NCBI GenBank assembly: GCA_034336665.1
Contig: CM067566.1
Coordinates: forward strand, 23,714,330 to 23,778,329
DNA length: 64,000 nucleotides
Origin: Luscinia megarhynchos
Taxonomy: Eukaryota; Chordata; Aves; Passeriformes; Turdidae
Reading direction: 5' to 3'
Part shown: positions 37,601 through 50,800 of the stretch, one piece after another
Position numbering within the stretch: the first letter of the stretch is position 1
How the letters are laid out: each line of letters starts with the position of its first letter
The notes under the pieces: model-generated
Databases searched by the model: none
Told to the model about the DNA's origin: nothing
Seen by the model: only the letters and a program-made list of their open reading frames with translations
Position numbers and translations under genes: made by a program

Positions 37601-40600
37601 CAGGGACTGGAAAGCAAAAAAAGTAACCATGGAAGTCCTAATACTTTCCTAATGTTTTATTTCATTTAGCTCTAGCAACTCTCTGCTGTGAGGGGTGTTG
37701 TTGAAGAGTGTAGGACCTGGCTGGAAAAAAATCTGAGTTAAAAGTTATGTGTCACATCAACAATTCTGCTTTAAGAATGCAAGAATGCAAGACTGCACAG
37801 GATCCATGTAGATCAAACCATACTTTTTGTAGAAGGACTGAAATAGTCTTAGGCTTTTTCCTACTTGGTTAATTTTTCCCACCAGAAACATCCCAACATC
37901 TTGATGAATGTGTGATTTTTACAGAAATGCATTGCTTCAGTTACCCTTTCTTTGTCTTTTCCTCCCATCCCTGAGCAATATTGCACACTACCCTTGTGTT
38001 AAATATTTTTAACATGATGTTGATCCTGCATTTTCTAACCTTGCCAAATTTTTATTTATCTGTGTTTTCTTAAGAAAACTTTCTTTTTACTCCTTCTTCT
38101 AGAACACAGGGGAAAAAACTGATTCAAATGAGCCAGTTGTTTTGCTTGGGTAATTGATTCTGCCTCCTTTGGAGGGCACATTTGAAATTTATATACAATT
38201 GGATAATTTTTTTTCTCATTTCCTGTATTTATGTGGGAACTTTTCTTTGCTCTGAAGAAGTATTTATTGTTCTTAAGTTTCTGCTTTGGTGAGCCATAGT
38301 TACACACTATACTGAAAGGGAAAGAAAAAAGATAAACAGTGGTAAGTGAAAAATGTAAGTCCCAGTCTAGAAACTCAGGATCAACCTGAATTCAAGTAGT
38401 GATTTTGCCTTGTCTCCTGGCTTTGCCTGCTTTGCTCTTTTATGACCCAAAGCTGAGATAGTAGAACGTGTTTCTCCCTCAAACATGATGGTAATAGCAA
38501 TGAAATTCCATTGTAATGGAAACTTTTTCTTTTAAACCAGCTACTAAATGACCTTAGAAAAGCAATATCCAGGGAGCACTGGGAGTCTGGCTGTGCCAAT
38601 TAACTGACCAAATTAACTGCACTCAACAATTCCAGTTTAAAACATTTGCTTCTTCTTCTTCTTCCTTCACCCCTCCTGCCCCTGATTTTCCCACTCTTGA
38701 ACTTATTTTAGCAATTCAAAACCATCTGACATATATAATTATGAACAGAGGTTGTAAGAGTTATATCTGATATTTTCTTCTCCCCTTTCTTTTTGGAAAG
38801 TAAATTTATTTGCACTCCTGCTGTTTAGAGTGTCCAGCAAGTGATTATTTCACTTTTGTGAATTTCAAAAAGGAATAGGATATGATCTGGAATTCTATTG
38901 TACGTTGTTATATCAAGACATATTCCAATTGGTGAAATGCAGTATAAAACAAGAAAAGAAAAATATTTTAGAAAAGCTTAAAAAGTCTGATTAAACTGGT
39001 TTTGTAATGGCTTATATATCAAGAAAGCAGAGTAATATTAGACTTACACTTCTATTTTTGGCTGCCTAGTTTCTAAAAATACAGAAAACTCTCTTGATAA
39101 TATGACAAAGAATTGCTGTTACATTTAAATACCACCCTTGAAAATGTGGGGGTTGATTTTGTGGTGACTTTTTTTTAAAATTATCTTGCATTAGGAAGGG
39201 TCATGTTACAAAGCACTGCTTTCATAGATCCATGGTAAGCATGTACAGAAGTACAGAAGATGTTCTGATGGGATTGTTTATGCCCAGCAGAACAGAAGAA
39301 AGCAGAATTGTACATTGCACAGGCTCCCCTGAGAATAGAAGAGAAACATTTCACTGCATGTCACAGCAGTGGATTCCTATGGCTTGATTGTAGAAGTGCT
39401 GAGCCTTCTTCATTCTTTTGGTCTTATTTTGTTTTCAGGGAGAGTGGTGGAATTTGGCTTTGGTGTCCAAACTTCCTCAGGGTCTGTGTATCACATGCAG
39501 TGCTGGACATCTCTGCTGTGGAGATAATCAGAATCATTCGGTTCTCTTGGGTTAAACCAGCACAGGCAGAACTATCCACAGAGAAAATTATATTTAAGCC
39601 TTTGTATCTATATTCCAGATGAAAGGGACTGCTGTACAGTCTCTAGTGACCAGCTCATCAGTGCAGTCTGTTTCTCTGATAAGTCCTGCAGAGGGAACAG
39701 GGTAAAAACTGGTACAAGCTGTTGTACTTCCACTTCCTTTCAGTCTTTTCTCTTCAGTATCCCACCTGCAGCAACATGGCTACAGATTCTTTTTTTTAAC
39801 CTTCAGAACAATTTAATACTTCTGGTTCATTTAAGTAGTTCTTTACATCTGGAAGATGGCAATCTGCTTCAATTGGTTCTTGAGGGGATAATAAATCTCT
39901 GTTACAACAGTAACTAGAAAGACTGGAAGAATTTTTGGTTTTTTCCCCTCTTTTTTATTTTATTTTTATTCTTAAGAGCCTTTTCTCTGCTGTTTGCCTC
40001 CTGCTTTTGCTATAGACTCTAATAAAAACAGAGACATGATGTTCTAGGAGTGGGATCTCAGTAGTTAAGAAATTTAGGATTATACTGCTTGGTTGCAGAG
40101 TGATTCTGCTCTACCTTCTGACCAAGCAATAAAGTTTATGACATTCAATTCAGCAACTGTATTTCAAAACAGTGGAATCATCTGTGTAATTTTTCCACTC
40201 AAGCCAATAAGAACAGTTGCTTATAAATTCTGTCTTCTATATTTCTTTGACTTTTCTAGATTAGCTGTTTCATTCTAACCATCCAGTCATTGGCATCACA
40301 GTCACACTTCCTCCATCTCTCCTTCCCTGAAGAGACTTATATCTAAATATTAAATTAGTGTTAAGTGAAGAATAATTTGAAATGTCTAGGAAATTAAATT
40401 TTAAACACTGATCTAAGCTATTCCCTGTATGTCAGACATTACCCACATTACTTGAAGCAATTGTGTGCCATCTCACATCATGTACCACCACAGATTACTG
40501 GTTTGAATGTGTGATCATTAAAGACAGGATGATGGGAGAGACAATAATGCCCTTTAGTGCTTTTCTCATCTGTCAGCTCCTCAGCCAATATGACACAGGG

Positions 40601-43600
40601 GCTGTATTCCACACTGCAGAAAGACAGACAAAAATGAGTCTGTGGTCAGTCTTCTGTTCCTGTCTGTGGTATTCCAGCTACATCTTTTCCCCCCATTCAC
40701 AGTCAGCATGCAAACTTAGGCCTAATATTGTTTGGTTTTATGTAGTTGCTTTACTCACAGACACTGTGAACTACATACCTGTAGACCTGATTTCTGGGAG
40801 AGAAGATAAAATATGAAATAAATCTTCCCATAACAGGGGAAAGGAGGGGTAGAATCTAGAGAGCCTTGCATTACTGGAAAGGTTGTGTTATATGTTATTG
40901 TATTATGGCAACATCTATAATCACCATACTAACCTTAATTTCATTATTCAGATGTAATTTTTTACCTTCCTGGACAATTTCTGCACCACTTCATGTAAAT
41001 ATGTGTGTACTTTTTCATAGTGGCTGTTAATACCTCACTTTGTTTTACTTTTTTGTATCAAAAAGGCAACAGTAAAGTAAAGATTTTGGGTACTGTTATG
41101 TTTCTCCTCCTATTTCTCTGGGAGGATAATTTATGATTTATGATTAATAAAGCACTGTTATGGCTTTGAGTGCAGGGAGAGGGTTTGGTCCAGACAAAGG
41201 GTAAAGTACCACCACTGTCCTGACCCAGATGTGAAGTGTGGCCCTTCATGCAACTTGGCAGGAGCACCTGAGCAGAAGAGGTGGCATGCTTTTCTTCAAT
41301 TAGACTGTCTATTTTAGCTGTTTAGGATAGCAATTCTTCATCTGTGTTTGGCAGCACAGAGATACAGCTAGTTTTTCCAGAGGAAAACTGAGTACCCTGC
41401 ATGCCAAGTGCAAAGAAATTGTACCAGTCAATGAGTGTCACTGTGAGGGAGCTTTGATAAGGTGATGTGCAATAATATGAGCCACTCTAGATTGACAAGA
41501 TTTTTATCTCCAGATTAATTGCCTGATTTTAGACTAAAGATTATTCCAGGTTGTTAATGATTTTTGACCTTTAAACTAGCTATATCATGAGTATACTGTT
41601 TAAATTATAAGTTACATTTCCACTTTTGCCTCAGTTTATTTCCATACCTCTAATCACACTGAGGCAATCTGCATTTTCAGGGGTCTACAAAAAGACCAGG
41701 ATCTGGGAATTTTTGCATCTTCAGAGTGTAAACTCCGTTAGATGCCTAAAGAGATTAATCAATGACAGAAAGCTGATTACTTTAAATCCTCATGCTTTAT
41801 CTTTCTATGTTTACTAGATCAACAGAAGCAGAAAATACTGCAAGATGTAAACAACTCCAAGACTTTCTGAAGAGTCAGGTCTACAGGTCAGCATTTGCTG
41901 TATCATCTGGAAATCTGACCTCAGTCAAATATTCTGTTAGTCTGCAGCAGATCAAACAACTGCATTGCTGTAAACTGAGTTTGCTTCTTGACAAATCAAC
42001 TCCTGCAGTTTCTACCCAGCCTTGTTTAAAGTAGGGGCTGTCCAAGGCAGGCTCCTTTTGCTCTGCTGCTGTTCAGAAACATGCACATGAGGTAGCTTAG
42101 GGAAAGATTTAATTCCTCAGTTTCAGAAATTACTGTCTTTTGAGAAAGTAGTCATAAATTTTGGTGGTTTTTCTCCCAAAATTCTTTGAAGAGCAGAACT
42201 TCTCAAAATGTATCTTAAAGAATTGAGCTTCAGCATTGGGCACAAAGCTCCTGGCACATCTCAGAGCAAGAGCCTGCTGACAATTGTGCAAACCCAGCAT
42301 CCTTGAGCACTGAGAGTTGAGAACTTTTTGTTGGACAAAATAAATGAGTGCTGTGATGTAGTTGGTAAGAGCTTTTTACCAAACCGTGGCAAGGAGGAGA
42401 ATATTACATTGTAATGCTACTTAAATGTTTGCAAAAGTGGCAAACAAAGCCATTATGTGGTGTACAATATTTTGGAGATGGGGAAAATGTTGAAGGAATT
42501 TTTATTTCTGCTCTAAAATTTGCTTTAATATATATATATACTAAGAATAGAGGGGGAAAGTAATAAAAAGGCTGTAATTCGTTATGATATTAATTTTCAG
42601 TAGCTGAACAGAAAAAATCTGGTCACTGACTTTCAAAGTGGATTTATGGTGTCAGCCCATATTAATATGGATAAAATTAATTCAATACTGATAAAAATTA
42701 TTCACATAGAAAGAAGTTTTGCAATTTCAGAGAGTGGGCTACATTCAAAGAAACTTCACAATCTTCTATTTCCAGCCTTGAGTGAATGACTTTTATTTGC
42801 AATTTAGTGCATTCCCTTGATAACCATAAGATAGAATTAGGTGCAATTGCACTAGGGAAAAAAAAGTGTTTACTTTAAAAAAAATTTTTGGGGGAAGGAA
42901 ATTAAAATTGCTCAGTTTACTTACAATATACACACATTAATTTCCATCTCTCTTTTCCTCTGCTATATCTCCTTATACTTAGCTGAAAGAAAAGGGAATG
43001 AATATCTCACTAGCTAGTTCATTGCAGCTTAAAAATCTCTGTGGTGAGGAACTTAATGAAGAAAAGAACGTTTTGACTTTGCCTGTTTGTCTGTGTACTG
43101 ATTGAGCTTAGGAAAAAATTAATGACTGTTTTTGAAAGATTAACTTAGGTAGTTTCATTATTGATTTAAGTCATTAATTAAATTCTGCTCAATTTTTATT
43201 GGGTTCATTTGGGCTGCTAACCATATTTGTCACTTACATGGCTAATGCAAATGAGAGCTTTATGTGCTGCATTACATGATAAACCACTTCTCTGCTTCTG
43301 CTAAGCATGCAGTAACACATCAGAGCACAGCTTCTGCAGTTTGTTGCTTCAGAGAGGACAGGCTTTTTCTGTGGGTTTTCAGTGTCTGCAAGACACTCAT
43401 TCACATCATGGAAAGAAAGGAAGAAAGAAAAATTGATTAAACCATTTTCTACAGAAAAATATCATTCCAAATTCCCTTCCCCATTCTTTTCTGAGATGTT
43501 TTTAGGTCAGATATTGTTTTTAGGTCAGAAATCTCTCTCTCACTCGTGGCTCAAGGAAATGAGCTGCTTGCAAGGAATCTGCTGGAAATTGCATTAGAGG

Positions 43601-44540
43601 AAGAAATGTTCCTATAAGACTGCAAAACAACTGCAGTCCCAGAATAGCAATGAGCTCCATGAAGGCCTTTCTTAGTTACCAGAATTGCTCACCTTGTCTC
43701 CTGCAAGTCCTGTGTATGCCAATTGCTGTCTGGCACCCCAGAGATGCTCCCTGTGTAGTTAAAAAGTGCCTTTCTGGACAGGGACAGCTAAACTTCACCA
43801 CCAGAAGTTTTTAATACAGCTATATTCTGTTCCTTAGCTATCCATCATAAAGAAAGAGCTGCAGAATTCTAACATCAGCTTATCATGGCTCTGTGGTTTC
43901 TGATGGGAAAACAAATATATCACGTAAAGGGAATAAAGTGCTTTTCTCTGGTTATCATTCTACTCCAGGCTTTTGTGTCACAGATTGCCTGGCAGACTCA
44001 CAATTATTTCTTCCTGCAGCTTCTGGAAATGATCTCTGCACTGAAGAGAAATATGCCCACAGCAGAGATGGGTTTTATTTGTGGTATTCTTTTATATTTT
44101 TCCATTTTACCATTAACTGATTTTTTGCTTCCAATCTTTTTAATGTGTAAGAACATAATTTCTGTCAAGACTTGTACTGTGCTCCAGGTAATTGTTGATA
44201 TGCCCAAAATCTGTGTCCTATTAATGTATTCATATTGTTGTTTTTTGATGAGCACGCTAGACCTGAGTCACCTCACAGGCTGCACTGAGCAAATGACATT
44301 GCACTTCAATAGAGCAGATCTGGCTGCCAGTGAGGAGCTGCAGGAATGGATGGAGCAGGTCCCAAAGATGCTCTGATGCAAAGGTGCATAAACAGCTGAA
44401 ACTGATACTGCCTAAATGGGCATTCCTGTTTTGTTTGTTAAATCTCATGTCTTCAGGCTATCACGAAATCTACAATTTGGGGTGGGTTATGAAATGAAAA
44501 AGATCAGCACAACCGCATTTGACTTCGAGCCTGATTATCT
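28651..44540. other. Intergenic AT-rich stretch
   Basis: About 16 kb without a recognisable gene. Noted inside it: an 11-bp-arm inverted repeat (30802-30831), a small CpG-bearing patch (36326-36430), a CTT microsatellite (38649-38665), a TA run (42528-42540) and an ATG-started 163-codon frame at 43885-44376 that resembles no known family. No CR1 or LTR was identified. Confidence 0.6.
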
Positions 44541-44800
44541 TTCTAATGAACGGGAGCGCAGGCGCTTGAGTAGGAGCTGGCCGGCTGGTCCAGGCTCTGA
44601 GTGCCCTTCCCCCTCCGCCAGCCCTCGCCCTTGGTGCTGCAGCAGCGGCTGCTCCTTCTCCCGAGGCAGCTCCTCTCCCAGGGCCAGGCTCTGGGGCAGC
44701 CATCTGGCTCCCTGCTCCTGCCCAGCACTGCCACCGCCGAGGCACCGGGTCCCGCCTGCCGCGCTCGGCCCCAGGGCTGCTGCTGGCCTCTGAGCTGCCA
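44541..44800. promoter_or_regulatory. Isolated GC-rich, CpG-bearing island
   Basis: About 260 bp with roughly 15 CpGs, in strong contrast to its AT-rich, CpG-depleted flanks. It begins near GAACGGGAGCGCAGGCGC and ends near CCGCGCTCGGCCCCAGG. It is not part of a repeat family I recognise. It may be a distal promoter, an enhancer or the start of a non-coding transcript; frames through it are open mainly because stop codons are rare in GC-rich sequence. Confidence 0.4.
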
Positions 44801-47800
44801 GAAACCTGGGTGGCTCAAATGGATATCACTAAAAATAAGCCTTTTTTTTCTCCCCCTTAACCAATGTGACTGCAGAGCACATTTCCTTGAGAGCTGGGGA
44901 CGAGCACATTGAGCCTGACATCTGATGAAGTGGTTAGTCTCTGGCTGGCATCCTTCATTCGATGTAAAACATCCCATGGAAGGTAGAATTGCTAGCTGTT
45001 TTCCTTGCAATGCCTCAAATAACTCAGAGTGAACAGGTTCAGAAATGAGCATTTGCTGCCTCTCCACTACTTCCAACACCACCACAGAACACGTTTATTT
45101 TTTCCAGTTACTTTTTTGAGTGATTTCAGTTGCTTCCTGTGAATGCATTATGTCTGTGCTTGTGATTCATTGCATTGCTTATGGTTGTTTAGAGTCTGGA
45201 AGTCTCCTGTAAAACATGATTTGTAAACACATCCTCCATGTGAGGGAGGGAGGAAGAAAAGAAAGGAGGAGAAAAAGGATTCTAGTACTCATTGCCTGCT
45301 GCATTGATCAAGTATGAAAGTAGAAATAAAAAGTCTGTCCAAAGAAATTTGTTTTTCATTGATGGAGCTTAAAATGGAAGTTTGAAATTAAGAACAAATA
45401 GTAAATTATATATACACATGCATTTAACAGTAATGTTACCAACTGTTTGATTTTAAATCATAGTTGCAAAATCAATTCTTCCCATAATTTTGAGAGGGAG
45501 CAAGTCCCAGGCAAACTGAGAAATGACCAGGCTCTTCCCCTCAGCCCTTCTGCCCATTCTAGACCACTGGTCACTGTTTGTCTCTGTTCCAAGCATGTAA
45601 GCAGAATTTGGCAGCTAACTGCTGTGAGAAATTAGGTTGATCAGTCCTATGTGGCATGTGATGAGAAATACAGAATCAATATTTAATCTAGTTTTATATA
45701 TCTGACTTTGAAATTTATCCTTACTTTTTTCCTGCACAGTTTTCAGCTCTAACCCCTCCAAGAACTGAAGAAACTAATGCTGCTACAGAGGAGTCATATT
45801 GATTATATTAACATGGCAGAGTCAATCAACAGTATTGAGTATTTAATTTCCAATAGACTAATCTCCATCACTGGGTGAGATAACAATTTTGTCATTCTGT
45901 TCTCAGAGCAGCCATATGATGAGGACAATATAAGCTTCTGCTACCAGGAAAGGGTAGGGAACCTGGTGATCTCTGTCTCCATCAGGGTCTGAAATAGAGA
46001 GTGCTGTCTGGTGCAAGCTCAAGGCTGTGTTATCCACTTCCCCTTTGTCTTTTTCCCCCCCTTTCTCCTTTCCTCCCTCATGTACATATTCTTTCTGTCT
46101 CATCTCAATGCTGTAACCTCCTTCTCCGCTGTGAGATACCAATTCCTCTCTAAATGCCTCTTTTTCCAGCTGGGAGTAGTTTCACTGGAACAAAAATGGA
46201 GACCTGAAACCTGTCTTACTCAAACACATCTGTTCCACTGCAGTTTTCATCACCCAGGTGTTTTTTCCATAGTCACACAGATCCAGCCACTTGATCAGCT
46301 GCAGCACCTTGCAAGGGCTGAGAAAAACAGTGTTAAGCAGATTCCAGTTTAGGTATTCAAACTGTTTTGGTAATGTGGAAAAAGCAATGCATTCCCCTCC
46401 TCCAACTCTGCTTTCTGACACAGCAGAGTATTTTTTCCCTGCAATGCTTCCAATAAAACTCAGCCTCAGGCACAGAACTTGGCATAGAACATTTTAGTCC
46501 AAGTAATTAGGCAGAGACAACCAAAATAGGGTCGTTCAATGGAAATGTCAGGAGACAATAGGTGATATTACCTAGCTGTGTCTACTGCTGTGTATATCCA
46601 GCTTTCCAGTGCACACTGTACTCACAGGGCAAACTCTGAGGACAGGAAGATTTGAACAAAGGGGTTGAAGTTCCTCTCTGTAAGTTGCCTAGAGCTATTC
46701 ATCTGTTCCATTTTATCAGCATCTGTGGCAGGATGTAGCATAATGAATGCATGATTATTATTATTAAACAATTAGCCAGGTGACATTTTTGGGATTTATA
46801 TTACCCTCTAGTAAACCTGTAACACTCATACATTAGTAAGTGATTGAGTGTTCTGCTGGGTCTTAGACTGTAAGTAATTATGTGCCATTTTAAAACAGCC
46901 AAAGAAACAATGTAAAATGCTTAAATTAAATGGGAAAAAGTAGACAAAGACAGAAAATTCCCAAGAAGACAAGAAAAAAGTCATACCAATTACCTGCACA
47001 AGCTTAGGCTTAGAAAATACTGAGGCAGCATAATGGGCCTACAATTCATCAGTATCTGATATGAAAAAATTATTATCCTTTTAGTTTAAACCAAAAAGAA
47101 AATTCTAATGTTTGATGGGTACACAAATTCTTTCAAATGTCTTACACAAGTATTTCAGAGTTTAATCACATAAACGGTCATGGCCAAGCCTTAAGTAGAA
47201 GTGGCCTTCTTTACAGACCAAGTGGCAGATAGTCTCTCTCAGCTTTTACTCAAAAAAATATAATTGTAATCTACTCCATTGTACCAGCTCAGCCTTTCTT
47301 CATTTTTAGAGGGGAGTTTTATCCCAGAACACCTGTTTCCCTCCCCCAAAGTACTCACAGTTAGGAAAATGATTCTTGTTTGTTGGCTTGAGACTGAAGC
47401 AGAACTGCCCTCTTGCCCTCTGCCAGCCGTTTGAGTCTTTGCCATGTCAGAATAAGTAGATTAAGTGTACTAAGTGTACATAAGAGTAGAAAACTAAGTA
47501 GTGCATTGCTCTAATTGTTTGATAGTGGTGAAGAGAGATGGAAGCCAGTTCCATCACAAAATCCACAGGCAATTAAGGGATTTAACAATAGTGGCAACGA
47601 TGAGAAGAAATACAGCTCATCATGGCTTGTATTACCACTGTTCTTCAGGTAGGTTACTGTTCATAAGAACATCCTGGAAGATGATTGAGAGTATCTAGAA
47701 ATTATCTGGGACTCCATAAACCTTTCCCAGTGACATAAGGCTGGCAGTCCCAAAAAACAGCTTTCAGAGAGGCCAGGTAGCAACAGAAGTCTCAAAGAAC

Positions 47801-50800
47801 TTGCCAATTTTATACAACAGCTGGACTGATGCCAGTCCTAATGGGAGATTAAAAGCAAGGCTTCCCTGCTTGGTGCAGACTGTGGGAGATGCTCTTCTGC
47901 AGCTGTGTCTCTTCACCTTTCCTGGGCTGCCTGGCCTCTGATCAATCTTTCTTGCATACCAATACACCAGGGAAGAATGATCCCATGGCACTTTCAGCAA
48001 ACACAGAACAGGCTTAGCTGAAAGACTTTCAGATAAATTTCAAGGTGGATTATTTTTTAATGTTGACTGGAGAAGGCTGTGTAATTGATCTGTACAATAA
48101 AATGAGTCCTGAGAACATTTCAATTTGGAAATGATACTCAGCTGTCAATCTAATGCTATTGCTTCAGTGCTGCTGGTTGGAGGAAGATTGGCATTTGCCT
48201 TGCTCTTCTTGCTCTGTATGTCCATTCCCACCTGTGGACTGCTTAAACGTAATTTTTCGTGCAACACTAAGCCAGACTCCTGGAAACTAATCCTTGATGG
48301 ATGATGTAATTTGGATGATAGATTATTGTATGTCCTTCTAGAGTAAGAGGCACTTTAGCTGTTCTTCCTTCAGATATTTTACAACCAGCAATAACAATAA
48401 AAGAAAGCAAGCAAAGACCTCGAAAACTGGTCACAGTTTTCCCATTGGTATGGAGATGAAATGTTTTTTGGGTTTTTTTTCCCACCCATCAGTATATGCT
48501 ATTATGCTTTATTTAATACTCTGCTAAGGCTTATCTTCTTATAGCGAAGAGCTTCATGTAGCTTATGTAACCTCAATTAAATTGTTGCAGAAGTGGTAAG
48601 TCTAGACAATGAAGTAATGTTCTACAGCCCAATTTTAACTTGAGATACTTTGCATACCAGCCTCTGTGGTCATGATGACAAGGGTTTCTCTGCCTGCCTG
48701 AGAGAAACTTTGTGTGGGTTATTTGAAGGCATGAGAAAAACATCTATAAGTGATGTCTCCAGGAAGCCACTGAGGGGTACAAGACAGAGATCTATCTCAC
48801 TGTATTCAGTGAAGACACTGCTATAGCTATCTCCTTAGGTGCAGGCATCCCTCTGGAGATCCTGTTACATCCTGTTAATCTCACTTCTCTGATCTACCAT
48901 GCAGACTTTTATGCAGTGCTGGGAGTTCTCTTAGTTTGCTTCCTAAGACTGTCTGCCTCTGCTCTTTTCAATATCCATATGTAGACTGTCTGTGGAAGCA
49001 AAAAATCTTTTGCCCCGTAGTGTTGGCTAGCTGTTATGTCCAGTTCACACTGCATGAATAGATATTTTGGAAAAATCTTTAAATTAATTTATCTGTGTCT
49101 CTTCCATGCTTTAAGTGCTGACTTGTCTGAAGTCCTACATAGAACATACTTTTGACAAATGCTTGCCATATGAGGCAACTCTAATGGCTCTGGTGCCATT
49201 CTTTGAGCTAGTCAAGCCCAAGTGTATTTGGTGCTCATGGAAAGGTGTTCATAGTGGGTGGGATGCAGAGTGGCCTCTGAGGAGGAGCTGAGCCTGACAT
49301 CCAAGCTGGTGATGCCTTAATTAAAACAAATCTAAGAAAAACTTATTTTGTGCTGGACAGAAAAATACAAACTGAACAAAGGTGCCTCCTTTTCCTGTGT
49401 ACAATACTCATCAGAAGAAACACACAAGATCCACTATTAACCCCAGCACCTCCAAGGAATATTTTTAGGAATATATCTTTAAGAACTTTAGCAAGCCAAA
49501 TCCCAAGTACTGGCTGGATGCTCAGCTGGACCCTGCTTACTCACCTGCCCTGGAGGAGTTTTCAATCTAATTTAGGCTCTTCCTTAGAACCTGAGAGGTG
49601 AGGGATTTTCCAGAGAGGTCACTCCATGCCCACTTCCTCCTGAGACAGCTGGGCTTGCCCAGAATGTATGCCATTTACTTTCACTGTAAATAGCAAAAAG
49701 TAAGGGAAGGCTCGGGATCAGACCGAATACTCCTGACAAATACAATACTCCTCACAGCTGCTGTCCATCCAGCTCTCCCTCAGGGCTCATAAACCAGAAA
49801 CTACTGCTGCAGGGTGGCTGCTGAGAAAGAGCTATTTCCCACTTCTGGCTCTAGATTAATCTCATCTCTCTGTTACTGGTGCCAGGCCTGCTGAGTCAGC
49901 TCCCTTCTCTGCTGGACCAGCGTCTGTATCTCCTGACTTTGCAACTCCTGCATTATAGGTTTATCAATTTTCCAGCACCTTTAAGCACATAGAGAGTGGG
50001 GTCAACACTAGAGACAATATCTTTGTCTTGCATTTCTGGAAGTCTTTTGCAAAGCTTAGGTCCAGATGAGAAAATAAAGCAATCAGCTCATCACAGCTTC
50101 CTGGACTTCATGCAGAAAATGCCATGCAAGCCACCCATCTACTGTCACCAGATGCAGGTGCAAGCTGATGGCTGGGGTTTTTCCTAGATGGTGAATATTC
50201 TTGCTGGACTGGTGTTTACTGATCATATCAGCTGTCACTGAAGTCTTTTTCCACAGGCCTCTTGGAATCCACATGGGAGCATGAAGCCAGGAGGTTGCAC
50301 TCCTTTTTCTGCAGTGGCAGATTTGGGGTCTCCAAAACCTAGACTTCCAGAAGGCTCAGCTTGCTCACAAAGAGATAGTTTGCTGACCTGTCTCTATCAC
50401 CCCCACTTCTGTCTGCCATGGAAACAAACTGTCTGGGATCTGCAATCCTGCTTGGGGGTGGACTGTCTGTGGGTTTTTCCATACTGGGAATAAGCCATAG
50501 CTCTGTGCCATAACTATGTGTGTCTGTCATCTAGCATAATATGTGTACTGGAACCATGATTTTGGCTTGGAGACAGCATTACAGAAGAGAAATTATAGGG
50601 TAGATCTGCCTATATCTATACTATCATAAGAATAAACACCTCAGATAGTTCATATTTGGGGTGGAATTGCCAAATGCTGGCCAGTTCTGAGGAAAAATGA
50701 GAAAGAGAGGGACATAGTGCTATGGAAGTGTAGCTGGAAAATCTTCTGGGGAGAGCTCAATCCAGGCCATCAGGCTGAAATTTTAGAGAAGCTGATTGAA

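Noticed and set aside
43885..44376. ATG-started frame of 163 codons with hydrophobic stretches
   Set aside because: The longest ATG frame in the intergenic part, but of a length expected by chance in tens of kilobases. No signal-peptide pattern, known motif or splice context supports it.
44543..45085. Minus-strand frame of 180 codons through the GC-rich island
   Set aside because: Starts at GTG and is open mainly because the island is GC-rich; no family resemblance.
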